Notes under the pieces: model-generated
Database searches by the model: none
What the model saw: the letters and a program-made list of their open reading frames with translations, nothing else
Told to the model about the DNA's origin: nothing
Part shown: in pieces, positions 21,004 to 31,643 of the stretch
Layout: every line of letters begins with the position of its first letter
Position numbering within the stretch: the first letter of the stretch is position 1
NCBI RefSeq assembly: GCF_003286085.1
Contig: NW_020825429.1
Location: 124,001 to 188,000, forward strand
Reading direction: 5' to 3'
DNA from: Drosophila persimilis
Taxonomy: Eukaryota; Arthropoda; Insecta; Diptera; Drosophilidae
Length of the DNA: 64,000 nucleotides
Translations under genes and position numbers: made by a program

Positions 21004-22195
21004 TTAGGTTAGGTTAGGTTAAGGCGGTAGCCGGGAGGGGGGATGTGAGCCTCCCGCCCCCGAGCTCACTTGGACATATAGAAGGTCCGTTGTGTTGCCG
21101 CGTGGGCATGTGCCCCTTCTCGTTGCCTGAACCGTGAGAGCAGACTACTGCAGGATTCAGGGCAGTCCCAACCGGTGGCTTGGATGTATTTGGACAAGGT
21201 CCCTGGTTTGATTTCGGACAGGTCCGAAATGTCCGTGAGGAAAGCGGCCCCGAGAATACGAAGACGACGATTTCCAAGGGCTGGGCAGTGGCAGAAGAAG
21301 TGGGGGACCGATTCCTCCTCTTCCTCGTCGCGAGTAACTGCAGAGCACTGTGCTCTGCTGAGTCTATACAGCTCTGCTGAGCGCTTCTTCGATCGATATG
21401 TCCATATCAATCTTGAGACTTTACAGGAGATGGTTTGCTGCCATCTCCTATTGGCATTTTGCTCGAACAATTCGTGCGTTAGGAGCCTGCACTTAGCCAA
21501 GGATCGTAGTACCCTGCCTGGCTAGCTCGTCGGCGTCCATATAAGGAAGAGATCTAACTGCTCTGCGACACTAAGTGCGTGTCTAGACGTAGTTTGGAGA
21601 CGATAGAAATGGCCTCCTTGATGGCTTCAATCTCCGCTTGGAACACACTACAGTGGTCCGGGAGCCTGAAGCAGTGACTGATTTTCAGCTCGCTGCAGTA
21701 GACTCCGCCTCCCACGCGGCCGTCTAGCTTTGAGCCATCAGTGTAGAAGTGAACCGCATTTGCTGGTCCTGGTTCGCCCATCTCCCAATCCTCCCTAGGT
21801 GGGATTGATACCTGGAAGGGCGTCGAGAGGTGATCACTAGGAATACAGTAATCTGTCCTCTCTGGTAATTGCGGGAGTCTCATCAGGATTCCCGAGTGCC
21901 CAACCGCGGACGCCTTCCACAGTCTGGCTTCTCTCATTCTGAGGGCAGAAAGTGTTCCCACCTTCTTTCCCATGAGATCTACAGGGAGAGGTCCAGCACA
22001 GTATCCAGGGCTTCCCCTGGAGTAGTGCGTAGCCCGACAGTGATGCATAGCTCTGCCATGCGTTGAACTCTGCTGAGTTTATTAGAGCATGTCCTTCTGT
22101 CTAAGGCTTGCCACCATTTACACCACTTCATAGAGCATGATCGGTCGTATGATGGTGGTGTAGAGCCACCGGACTATATAGGGGGTCATTCCCCA
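21004..22195 (-). mobile_element. LOA/Bilbo-like LINE, 3' part
   Basis: This is the minus-strand 3' end of a non-LTR retrotransposon, separated from its RT part (29749-31508) by BEL-2. On the plus strand it begins ggttaggttaggttaaggcgg, so the element ends in a short CCTAA-type repeat. The coding content is RNase H plus a Cys/His C-terminal region. Reading across BEL-2, the LINE resumes at the base after the CCCCA duplication, so the two parts are one former copy. Confidence 0.85.
21066..22048 (-). pseudogene. LINE RNase H and C-terminal domain
   Basis: Two minus-strand frames. 22048-21554 has the RNase H signature: HFYTDGSKLDG with YTDGS at 21731-21745, GGGVYCSELK, and QAEIEAIKEAI supplying the conserved Glu. 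21500-21066 is the domain downstream of RNase H, ending in the HFFCHCPALGNRRLRILG motif seen near the C-terminus of LOA- and I-clade LINEs. A frameshift or short deletion between them (about 21500-21560) breaks the protein. Confidence 0.75.
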
Positions 22196-22671
22196 TGTTC
22201 GGGCGAAGCCCGAGTGTAAATTTTATACCATTGTTTTATTGCCTATCAATTCACTTTCTTTTTTATTTTGGTCATTATACTAAACTAACGTAACGTAAGC
22301 GTAGCTTTATCTATGCTCGCTCAGCAACATGCTCTCATTTAATCATCTATTCTTATCTATGCTCGCTCTTGTTATCTTTTCTTTCCTATGCCGTCGCTAA
22401 GCCGTCAGCAGCTGCGCCTGCTCTAGCAGTTACCGCTTGATATAGTTGGAGAACAGACCCTTTTTGTCCCCAATCTATTACTTTGGCTCGAGATCGGCTC
22501 GCTTGCCTCATCCAAGTGTGTCACTCTAATACTATTGTAAAGGGCTCTGGCATCTTCGGCCACCCTCAACACACAAAATACCTATAATAAAATTTATAAC
22601 GTTTTCGGAAATTAATAATTTGTGAAATTATTGAACAATCATAGTCAGCGAAAAAGCTCGTTGTCTCAACA
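22196..22671 (+). mobile_element. BEL-2 5' LTR
   Basis: It runs from TGTTCGGGCGAAGCCCGAG to CTCAACA. The first 20 bases form a small hairpin (tcgggcgaagcccga). It has an AT-rich centre and atctatgctcgctc repeated twice. Confidence 0.95.
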
Positions 22672-22673
22672 TT

Positions 22674-22691
22674 TGGTGACCCCGACGTGAT
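22674..22691 (+). promoter_or_regulatory. BEL-2 primer-binding site
   Basis: TGGTGACCCCGACGTGAT lies two bases after the LTR. It is almost identical to the BEL-1 site and marks minus-strand DNA priming by a host tRNA that I do not assign. Confidence 0.75.
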
Positions 22692-22928
22692 CGTCAGTAA
22701 CAATTTGGAAATAAACAATTATAAACAGTGAAAATTATCCGCTAAACATAACTGTTCGAACGCGAAGCGGTTAGTTCCCATTTCGTCGCGCGCTTGCTTA
22801 CAAGCACTAATACAGCTACGTGCATTAGCGGCTTCGGGTTCGCTGCACTTGCGCTTGCATACCAAAAAAAATCAAACGGTTGGTTCTTCGATTCTTCTTT
22901 GTGCTTTGCTCGCTGCTGCCTGTCGAAA

Positions 22929-24752
22929 ATGGATGAGTCTAATGACGTGCCGGAAAACAGGGTGTCTTTTTACAAACTAAAGGCACTCTCAATATACAAC
23001 AAAGCCGTTTCACTTCGAGAGACGATATTGAATGATGAAAACAACCCAATCAGTGAAGATGCGCTAAGTGTTCATTTAAAATTCTTGGAAAAAATATCCG
23101 ACTCATTTAATGTTACTCATTCTAATTTAGAAGAGCTTGATGTAAGCGAAATTGGCAGCGACTTAAGCAACAATTTTGAGGATTTGGCGATGGAAATCGA
23201 AGTTCGTATTCGCTCAGCACTCCGCAGGACTACCCAGAACATGCCGCATCACTCAACGATACGACCCGAGCTCAACGTTACTGCCTCCGGAAATGTACGG
23301 TCACGATATCATATTCCTGACATTAAACTTCCCACTTTCCGTGGAGGTTATACTGAGTGGGCAGACTTTTACTCGATGTTTAGCACAGTAATAGATCAGG
23401 AGCCCTTTCTATCAAAGATTGAGAAGTTCCAGCACCTGCGCTCATGTTTGGATGGACCTGCCCTGGAGGCTGTTCGCTCTTTGGAAGTATCGGAGAGCAA
23501 TTATGATATTGCATTGGACATTTTAAACAATCGTTTCAATAATAAACGTTTAATCTTTCAGGCACACGTCGCTGAGATTCTGAGGCATGAGAAGGTTGAA
23601 GATGGGTCAACTACAAAGCTACGTACTTTATCGGACAAGCTTCATTCTCACATGAGAGCGCTTAGATCGATGGGTACCATGGAGGAAATAGCTGGATGCA
23701 TCATCGTTCACTCCACATACAAGTATCTCGACTCTGATACCAGGACCAAATGGGAGGAGCTGTCGCCCCCTAACGTCATACCAACATGGGACCATTTTTC
23801 GGCTTTTTTGGAGAGGAGATGTCAAGCCATGGAGACCATGGATCAAGCTATGTTGATTCAAATCCATAGCAGTCAGGTTGGAAAACATAAACGAATCACT
23901 CATTCAAAACACAGTCTTGTTGCTACAAATACAATCGTATTGGAATGCGTGTTCTGTGATAATAAAGGGCATAACATTTACAGCTGCACTCGCTTTGGAA
24001 ACCTTTCGCCATCTTTGCGTCTTAGAGAGGCAAGGAAGCTTAGAGTTTGCTTCAACTGTTTGAAGAAGGGACATCGGAATACCTCCTGCAGTTCAGGCTC
24101 TTGTCGCACATGCGGTGAAAAGCATCATACCCTTTTACATATCAACAATCCGCTGCCTACGTCAGTTAACACGGAACCTGCAAACGCTACTACGTCTCCT
24201 ATTCAGACAGACTTATGCCCAGGCCCCAATCTTTCAAGTTCTCTTGTTGCCGCTTCATCACCATGCTCGCCTCCTGCTCAGAATCTTAGCTCAGACGTAG
24301 TGCTTCTAGCCACGACAGTCATTATGATAAAGAGTCGAGTTGGTGATCTTCTTCCTTGTCGGGCTCTTCTGGATTCAGGCTCTCAGATTAATTTAATAAC
24401 CTCTCGCTTTGCTCAGAGGCTTCAGCTGAAACGAGCCAAAGGGTCGGTATCAGTATCGGGTATCGGCGCTGATTCTGCATTTCACACGGAAGGTTCAGTT
24501 AATTTGTCATTCAATCCAGGACTTCCGATTACTTCACGAGTCTCACAGCTCTCGTTGCTCCACGTATTACAGGAAACCAGCCTGCTTCTTCATTTGATGT
24601 ATCCAAATGGGAAATGCCATCCAATATCAGCCTTGCTGACCCACACTTTAACAAATCTCAGCGCATCGATGTACTTATTGGAGCCAGCTTATTTTACGAC
24701 ATTTTATGCGTTGGACAGATCAAATTGGAGAGGGGACTTCCTATAATACAAA
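22929..24752 (+). pseudogene. gag-pol: BEL-2 gag and protease, interrupted
   Basis: I choose ATG 22929 because the Gag homology with BEL-1 starts there; the frame is open further upstream. Capsid-like block: DIKLPTFRGGYTEW, KFQHLRSCLDGPALEAVRSL, LDILNNRFNNKR. Zinc knuckles at about 23947-24130: CVFCDNKGHNIYSC and CFNCLKKGHRNTSC (both CX2CX4HX4C), then CRTCGEKHHTLLH. The aspartic protease has LDSGSQINLI with the Asp codon at 24372-24374. A single frameshift lies between about 24525 and 24600; after it the BEL linker (SNISLADPHFNKSQRIDVLIG) continues in another frame up to the DINE-like insertion at 24753. Both the shift and the insertion block polyprotein synthesis. Confidence 0.9.
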
Positions 24753-25856
24753 CGAGGGGGAACGTTGTGAGTTGCTGCGGACACCGCAACTCTACAGTTA
24801 TACCCGATACTAAGTCAGTATGGCTCTCCTCCGGCAGCGCCGCTAATATTAAACGACACGACAAAGAGTGCGTGCGAGAGAGACAGAAAATCAGTCTGTG
24901 CGTGACGTCGGGCGCTGCGTAGCCAATGCAAATTGATTTGTTCCTTTTGGCTACAAAAATTATCTGATCTGATCCAGATTCAGCAATCTGATAGATATGG
25001 TCATTATCTATGATTCTGCGTTTTTAGTTTTCTCAAATCTGCAATATTGTGGATGCAACAGATTTTCGTCCTTTGTGGGGGCGGATGGGGGTGGGGCGAA
25101 ATTCTGAGATATACGTTTTATAGTGACATCTTAAAGGAGTGTGTGTACCAAATTTGGTTACTCTAGCCTTAATAGTCTCTGAGATTTGTGGTTGCCTCAG
25201 ATTTTCGTCCTTTGCGGGGGCGGAAGGGGGTGTGGCGAAATTTGGACAGGAAACGGTCAAGGTCCGATATCACAGGAGTGTGGATACCAAATTTGGTTGC
25301 TCTGGCTTTTATAGGTTCTGAGATCCTTGAACTCATATTTTGCAAATTGCAAAACCGACCATGAAACCTGTGTGTTAGAGTGAGACAGAGCGAGAAAGAG
25401 TGATATCGTTTTCGTGATTCTGGCTGTAATAATTATACGATCTGGTTCAGATTTTGCACTCTAGAAGATATAGTCATCTTCTACGATTCTGCGTTTTTAG
25501 TTTTCTCGTATCGTCGAAATTGTGGATGCCACAGATTTTCGCCCTTTGTGGGGGCGGAAGTGGGCGGGGCAAAGTTTTGAAATATTTTTGGAGCAGTGAC
25601 ATATCACAGAAGTCTGGATCCAAAACATCGTTGCTCTAGCTCTTATAGTCTTTGAGCATTAGGCGCTGAAGGGGACGGACAGACGGACAGACGGACGGAC
25701 GGACAGACAGACAGGGCTCAATCGACTCGGCTATTGATGCTGATCAAGAATATATATACTTTATAGGGTCGGAAACGATTCCTTCTGGACTTTACACACA
25801 TCCACTTTTACCACAAATCTAATATACCCCAATACTCATTTTGAGTATCGGGTATA
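24753..25856 (+). mobile_element. DINE-1/mini-me-like element, copy C (inside BEL-2)
   Basis: Full-length copy, CGAGGGGGAACG to ATCGGGTATA, inserted in an A-rich codon run of BEL-2 pol. BEL-1 shows the uninterrupted site. The extra A residues at the edges are compatible with no TSD or a 1-2 base ambiguity. The microsatellite (GACR)n is at about 25676-25715, longer than in copies A and B. Because BEL-2 looks young, this shows recent DINE-like mobility. Confidence 0.9.
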
Positions 25857-28800
25857 AAAACCCGTCTCGGCTGGGTTGTCACAGGTGGAGGTCAGTACTC
25901 CCGCAGCTCAGTGCTCCTAGCTGCCTCTAGTTCGACGGAATTGAGTCAAACGCCTACCGTTGGTTTGGATGAGCTAGTGCGAAGGTTCTGGGAAGTGGAA
26001 AACTGCCACGGTCCCGCTACAGAAGCAACAAAGGAGGAAATTGCTTGCGAGGAACATTTAAAAAAACATTGCGGTCGGCTTCCAAGTGGCGAATATTGCG
26101 TTCAATTGCCTTTAAAGCTGAGTGACAGTCTTCTTGGAGATTCTTATCAACAAGCCTATCGCAGATTTCTCAATCTAGAGCGCAAGTTGGTTCGCAAACC
26201 GCTTCTCAAGGCCCAATACGCCGCATTTATAAAGGAATACGTCGATTTGAATCACATGTCCCCTGTCAAAAGTGACGCACTTAAACAATGCAAATTTTTT
26301 CTTCCTCATCACTGCGTCTTAAGAGAAGACAAAACCACCACAAAACTTCGAGTAGTTTTCGACGGATCCGCTTGTACATCTACAGGATATTCCCTCAACG
26401 ATATATTGATGTCAGGCCCAACAAATCAGCCAAAGTTAGTTACGACTCTTCTTCGATTTCGTACCTTTCGTATAGCATTGACTGGTGACATTTGTAAAAT
26501 GTATAGATGCGTCCGTGTCTCGCCCCAAGATAGTTTTCTGCAGTGCATACTGTGGCGTGACTCACCCCTCGAGGAGCTAAGGACATTCAAGCTGGATACC
26601 GTGACCTATGGAACGAAACCAGCAGCATTTCTGGCCGTCCGTTCTATGCACCAACTAGCGGCAGACGAGAGTTCGTCATATCCAATTGGCTCTGAAGTTG
26701 TGCTGCGGGACTTTTACGTGGATGATTTGCTAACGGGGGGAGATACTACAAATGAGGTGCTGGAAATAATTCGCCAGGTGTCAGGACTATTAGCCAAAGG
26801 AAATTTCAAGATCAGAAAATGGTGTTCCAACGATACATATGTACTCGATCAAACACCCCATGAAGATAGGGAAACATTTGTTAAATTTACTGATGGCAGC
26901 GATGTAACCAAGACGCTAGGTTTAGCATGGAATCCCACTTCGGATGAGCTATTATTTTCATTCTGTCCCAATCAAGTCCCTTCGAAACCAACTAAGCGAG
27001 TTGTATTGTCAACTATTGCACGATTTTATGATCCACTCGGACTTATAGGGCCAGTTATTACTAAAGCAAAAATATTTCTACAGCAGCTGTGGAAAGAAAG
27101 GCTTCATTGGGATGAAAGTCTGCCAGTCTCCTTACGCACAACTTGGATCAACTTTATTCAGCAGTTTGACTCTATGCAACAAATTTCTTTCCCGCGCCTA
27201 TCTTTCCTTCGAAGCAGCAACCTTGAAATGCATGGATTTTGTGATGCCAGCATGAGTGCTTATGGAGCTTGCATCTACGCTGTTTCGCAAGGCGACAATG
27301 GAGTCAAGGCAAATCTTCTATCTTCCAGATCTCGTGTAGCGCCACTGAAGACTATCACAATACCCAAGTTGGAATTATGTGGTGCAGCGCTACTCGCTCA
27401 GCTTATGCATGAAGTGTCTTTGATGAACTTCAAGTGCTCTTATTATTGCTGGTGTGACTCCACAGTCGTTTTGGCTTGGATCAAGAATCAACCATCCAAC
27501 TTCAATGTATTTGTCGCTAATAGACTTTCTGTTATTCAGGAACTCACATCTGGAATGTCTTGGCTGCACGTGCCAACTGATCTAAACCCTGCCGATATGC
27601 TTTCTCGAGGATCATTACCAGCTGAGCTCATCAATTCTCATCTTTGGAAGTATGGACCTACATACTTGACAGCCAGTAAGGATCAATGGCCAAGTACACC
27701 TGCTCTTCCAGAGCCGGTTTTGGAGGCACGAAAAACCATACTAATTACAAACTGCGCGTCAAGATATTTGGTGGAAGAATCAAAGTTTGTAAATTCCTTC
27801 CCCAAAATGCAACGAATTTTTGCGTATGTATGCAAATTCATTCATCGACGAAAGTCTGGAATAACTGTGGAGGACTTGCGTTTGGGAACCGAACTGCTTA
27901 TTCGTCTTACTCAACAATCTCGTCTATCCACTGAAATAAGAGCCCTGGAAACGCGAAAGGACATCAAGGCTTCAAGCTCGATCGCCTCTCTTTCGCCATT
28001 TTTAGATGATTGCGGTTTGCTTCGAGTTGGAGGGCGTCTTAAAAACTCTACCTTGGACTTTGAAGCACGGCATCCCATAATATTGCCCAAGAATCATTCC
28101 ATCACTTCTGCTCTGATACGGCACTTACACGAAAAGCACCTTCACGCTGGACCCCAGTCGCTATTAGCCATCATTCGTCAAACGTACTGGCCAATCGGTG
28201 GCCGAAAGACCGTAGCACACGTAATCCAAAAGTGTGTCAGATGCTTTAGAGTGAAGCCTCGAACTCTCGAGCAAATAATGGCAGATTTTCCGGTGGACAG
28301 AGTCAGCGAATCTCGTGCATTTTTAGTTACCGGCGTGGACTATTGCGGTCCGTTCCTGTATAAATCAGATGTTCGAAACCGGCCCCCACTAAAGTGCTAC
28401 ATGAGCATTTTTATATACTTCTCCACCAAGGCGGTTCACATCGAGCTTGTGAAGGATCTTACAACATCTGCGTTCCTCTCTGCTCTTCGCCGTTTCATTT
28501 GCACCCGTGGAAGACCGATTCGTATTTGGTCAGATAATGCCACAAATTTTGTTGGAGCGCGGAACGAACTGGCGGAACTTAAGTCGCTATTCCTAAGCGA
28601 CAGTCATCAAGAAGCCGTGCATCAAGCTTTTCTCAACGATTGCATCGATTGGCGTTTCATTCCTCCTAGATCGCCACATTTTGGAGGATTGTGGGAGGCG
28701 TCAGTCAAGCTTGCTAAGCATCATCTTCGACGTGCCCTCGGATCCTCGCTTCTTGGATTTGATGAGCTGCGCACTCTCGCGTGCAATATCTGTGCAATCA

Positions 28801-29291
28801 TTAATTCAAGGCCATTGTTTCCTCTTTCAGAGAACCCTGCAGATCTCGATGTACTCACGCCCTGCCATTTTCTAGTTGGCGCCCCTATCACAACCTTCTT
28901 GGAGCCTGACTTGGTTCATTTAAACGCCGATCGCTTGGACCGTTGGCAGAAGGTCACACAGCTTCAGCAAATCTTTTGGTCTCGCTGGCGCCAATCGTAT
29001 TTAACCAGTCTTCAAGAAAGAACGAAGTGGCGCACCCGGAATCCTGAGCTTCACGTCAATGATGTCGTTCTTGTTAAGGACGAGAACTTCCCTCCTCTGA
29101 AGTGGCCTCTAGCGAGAATCCTCGAGCTCATCCCAGGAGCTGATGGCGTATCTCGAGTCGCCTTGATCAGGATGGCTACAGGTGTTAGCCGAAGAGCACT
29201 TGCAAAACTATGTCTATTGCCTCTACGAGATGAGGTGAAAGGCATGAATCCTTCCACGGGGGGAGTATGTTCGGGCGAAGCCCGAGTGTAA
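25857..29291 (+). CDS. pol: BEL-2 pol: RT, RNase H, integrase
   Basis: One uninterrupted frame of over 1,100 codons, continuing the polyprotein after the DINE-like copy; the first ATG is at 25911 but the native protein starts upstream in gag. RT: KLRVVFDGSA, TGDICKMYRCVRV, catalytic YVDD at 26715-26726 (DFYVDDLLTGGD), and YDPLGLIGPV in the connection. RNase H: GFCDASMSAYGA with Asp at 27242-27244, LELCGAALLA, WCDSTVVLAW and NPADMLSRG. Integrase: zinc-binding region with HLHEKHLHAG and CVRCFR, catalytic Asp in TGVDYCGPF (28338-28340), Asp in WSDNATNFVGARNE (28533-28535) and Glu in GGLWEASVK (28695-28697), then the C-terminal end VLVKDENFPPLKWPLARI. The stop lies just inside the 3' LTR. All catalytic residues that I can check are present. 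Confidence 0.95.
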   Translation, partial: KTRLGWVVTGGGQYSRSSVLLAASSSTELSQTPTVGLDELVRRFWEVENCHGPATEATKEEIACEEHLKKHCGRLPSGEYCVQLPLKLSDSLLGDSYQQAYRRFLNLERKLVRKPLLKAQYAAFIKEYVDLNHMSPVKSDALKQCKFFLPHHCVLREDKTTTKLRVVFDGSACTSTGYSLNDILMSGPTNQPKLVTTLLRFRTFRIALTGDICKMYRCVRVSPQDSFLQCILWRDSPLEELRTFKLDTVTYGTKPAAFLAVRSMHQLAADESSSYPIGSEVVLRDFYVDDLLTGGDTTNEVLEIIRQVSGLLAKGNFKIRKWCSNDTYVLDQTPHEDRETFVKFTDGSDVTKTLGLAWNPTSDELLFSFCPNQVPSKPTKRVVLSTIARFYDPLGLIGPVITKAKIFLQQLWKERLHWDESLPVSLRTTWINFIQQFDSMQQISFPRLSFLRSSNLEMHGFCDASMSAYGACIYAVSQGDNGVKANLLSSRSRVAPLKTITIPKLELCGAALLAQLMHEVSLMNFKCSYYCWCDSTVVLAWIKNQPSNFNVFVANRLSVIQELTSGMSWLHVPTDLNPADMLSRGSLPAELINSHLWKYGPTYLTASKDQWPSTPALPEPVLEARKTILITNCASRYLVEESKFVNSFPKMQRIFAYVCKFIHRRKSGITVEDLRLGTELLIRLTQQSRLSTEIRALETRKDIKASSSIASLSPFLDDCGLLRVGGRLKNSTLDFEARHPIILPKNHSITSALIRHLHEKHLHAGPQSLLAIIRQTYWPIGGRKTVAHVIQKCVRCFRVKPRTLEQIMADFPVDRVSESRAFLVTGVDYCGPFLYKSDVRNRPPLKCYMSIFIYFSTKAVHIELVKDLTTSAFLSALRRFICTRGRPIRIWSDNATNFVGARNELAELKSLFLSDSHQEAVHQAFLNDCIDWRFIPPRSPHFGGLWEASVKLAKHHLRRALGSSLLGFDELRTLACNICAIINSRPLFPLSENPADLDVLTPCHFLVGAPITTFLEPDLVHLNADRLDRWQKVTQLQQIFWSRWRQSYLTSLQERTKWRTRNPELHVNDVVLVKDENFPPLKWPLARILELIPGADGVSRVALIRMATGVSRRALAKLCLLPLRDEVKGMNPSTGGVCSGEARV
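29255..29267 (+). promoter_or_regulatory. BEL-2 polypurine tract
   Basis: CACGGGGGGAGTA lies directly before the 3' LTR and is shared in form with BEL-1. It is the expected plus-strand primer. Confidence 0.7.
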
Positions 29292-29743
29292 ATTTTATAC
29301 CATTGTTTTATTGCCTATCAATTCACTTTCTTTTTTATTTTGGTCATTATACTAAACTAACGTAACGTAAGCGTAGCTTTATCTATGCTCGCTCAGCAAC
29401 ATGCTCTCATTTAATCATCTATTCTTATCTATGCTCGCTCTTGTTATCTTTTCTTTCCTATGCCGTCGCTAAGCCGTCAGCAGCTGCGCCTGCTCTAGCA
29501 GTTACCGCTTGATATAGTTGGAGAACAGACCCTTTTTGTCCCCAATCTATTACTTTGGCTCGAGATCGGCTCGCTTGCCTCATCCAAGTGTGTCACTCTA
29601 ATACTATTGTAAAGGGCTCTGGCATCTTCGGCCACCCTCAACACACAAAATACCTATAAAAAAATTTATAACGTTTTCGGAAATTAATAATTTGTGAAAT
29701 TATTGAACAATCATAGTCAGCGAAAAAGCTCGTTGTCTCAACA
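29268..29743 (+). mobile_element. BEL-2 3' LTR
   Basis: 476 bp, identical by eye to the 5' LTR except for one T/A difference near its end. It is followed by the second CCCCA. Confidence 0.95.
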
Positions 29744-29748
29744 CCCCA

Positions 29749-31508
29749 TTTTAGTCCCATGGCTTTCCTGCAAGTATAGAGGGCCACTGTGGCCTTCTTT
29801 ACTCTATCCTCTATGCTCAATTTCCAATCGGGCTTTCTATCGAGGATTAGGCCAAGATACTTGGCGTTGTTGCTGAAGACTAGCGTTTCCCCACATAGTC
29901 TTGGGGGAATCAGTACCGAAACCTTGTACTTCCTAGTGAAAAGCACCAGTTCCGTTTTAGACGGGTTGACGCCTAACCCGCATTTGTCTGCCCATTTCGA
30001 CATTTTCGTGAGAGTACTTGTCATGCACTCACACAACGTCTGCGGAAATTTTCCGGAGAGTGCTATAGCAACAACGTCCGCATACGGCAGCACAATGCAG
30101 CCGTCCCCCCCTCTATCTCCCGCAGCTGTGTGTTCACTGCCACGTTCCATAGGAGGGTCGAGAGGACTCCGCGCTGCGGTGTGTCTCTGCAGACGAATCT
30201 GGTGCATGTTGACGTCCGCAGTGATGCCTCAACCGTCCTGCATTGCAGCATCTGTTCGATCAGACTCACCGTCCTGGAGTCAACCCCCAGATCCGTCAGT
30301 GCGCCCGTGATGGCGGTCGGAAGGATGTTGTTAAAAGCGCCTTCTATGTCGAGGAAGGCTACGAGGGTGTACTCCTTAAAGTTAAGGGATGCTTCGATGA
30401 TCGATGTGATCGAGTGTAGGGCCGTTTCGGTGGATCTTCCCTTCCGATAGGCATGCTGGGAGTCTGAGATCAGACTGGACGGAATACACGCTGTTAGATG
30501 CAGCCCCAGGAGCCGTTCCATCGCCCTTAGAAGAAAGACGATAGACTAATGGGCCTGAAATCTTTTGGGGCAGTGTGCGAGGGCTTGCCTGCCTTGGGTA
30601 TGAATACGACTTTGGTCTGAAGCCAGGTGTCAGGAATGCACCCGTGGGAAAAGATTCCCTCGTAAATTATTTTGAGCCAGTTAATGGCTTTAAGTCCCGC
30701 GTGAATCAGTTGGGCAGGGAAAATGCCGTCTGGGCCCGCGGATTTGTAAGGTTTAAAACTTCTGATCGCCCAGGAGACGTTCTCCCGGCTTAGCAGGCTC
30801 AGGAGGGCAAGTGAGACGACAGAAGGAGGCGCTAAGTAGTTGGGTCTGTTTTCATCGCAGCCAGGGAAGTGATTATTTAGGAGAAGATTTAGCGATTCAT
30901 CGCTGAACGTAGTCCACGACTGGTCGGTGTTCTTCAAGTAGCCCAGGGTGGGTGTTGTCTTCGAGAGAACTCTGCGCAAGCGCGAGGCTTCTGAGTTACT
31001 CTCGATTTCGCTGCAGAACTTACGCCAGGAGGCGCGTTTAGCTTTTCTAAGTTCTTTGTTGTAGATTGACAGACTGGCCGTGTATTCGGCCCAGTTTTGC
31101 TCAACGTTTTCAGCCTTAGCTTTATTGAAGAGTCTCCGGGAGGCTTTCCGGAGTTCACCCAGTTTCGGATTCCACCATTCAGGTTTCTTCCGGACTCTGT
31201 TCTTCCCAGAGGGGCATGCTTTGTCGAGCGCCTTATTACAGGCGTCGGTAAAGATCTTAAGAAGACGAGTCGTGGCCTCCGTGGACAACTCCTCCACAGA
31301 TGGGGGCTCGGGGAGAACACGACAGAGGTAATCAGAGTATCGAGTCCAGTTTGTCCGCCTGATGTTCCGGAAACGAACTGGCTTCGGTACTGAGAAGGAG
31401 AAAACAGTTTCCACGTACCTGTGGTCCGAGAAGGAGTGATCATCCAGGACCCTCGAGGATACAATGTTACTCTGTATCTCATGAGAGGCAAGCGTGAGGT
31501 CCAGGACC
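29749..31508 (-). pseudogene. LOA/Bilbo-like LINE: endonuclease end and reverse transcriptase
   Basis: Minus strand, 5' to 3' from 31508. The end of the APE endonuclease carries the SDHRYV motif (about 31415-31435), a spacer follows, then RT from 31414. RT motifs: KSAGPDGIFPAQLI, VVFIPKAGKPSH, DFRPISLSSF, then after a frameshift at 30521-30527 SQHAYRKGRSTETAL, LVAFLDIEGAFNN and TPQRGVLSTLLWN. After another shift near 30110 comes PYADVVAIALSG, where the catalytic YADD reads YADV (about 30068-30090). Then the thumb-like KTELVLFTRK and YLGLILDRKPDW follow, up to BEL-2. ORF1 and the N-terminal endonuclease are missing. Two frameshifts and the lost catalytic Asp make it inactive. Confidence 0.8.
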
Positions 31509-31643
31509 TACCTCCTTGCGGTTTTTAATAATAAAAGTGGGATCACTACCCCGGTTTAATAAGACCATCTGAGTGGTCAGTAAGTAACTGAAAAGGTACT
31601 CACCCCTTTCGTTTGTGTCAGTGCTTCCCCACTGACAGTGATG
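31509..31643. other. Junction between LINE and Gypsy-A, unassigned
   Basis: About 135 bases lie between the end of LINE homology and the stop of the Gypsy-A protease frame. They probably belong to Gypsy-A pol in another frame, but I see no motif that proves it. Confidence 0.35.

Larger units (their letters stand above)
22196..29743 (+). mobile_element. BEL-2, young BEL/Pao retrotransposon
   Basis: Complete element: LTRs 22196-22671 and 29268-29743 (476 bp each) with one difference that I can find (cctataat versus cctataaa). TSD CCCCA at 22191-22195 and 29744-29748. It is inserted in the Bilbo-like LINE and is itself split by DINE-like copy C. Apart from that insertion and one frameshift, the coding region is open. 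A fragment of the same family opens the window. Confidence 0.97.

Noticed and set aside
20998-21020. Interstitial telomere from TTAGG repeats
   Set aside because: Only three to four units, placed exactly at a LINE 3' end; Drosophila telomeres do not use TTAGG.
21175-22066. Plus-strand frames over the LINE 3' part
   Set aside because: They are opposite to a clear RNase H reading and have no motif of their own.
25857-29291. Host gene with integrase-like domain
   Set aside because: It is flanked by matched LTRs, primer-binding site, polypurine tract and target-site duplication, so it is BEL-2 pol.
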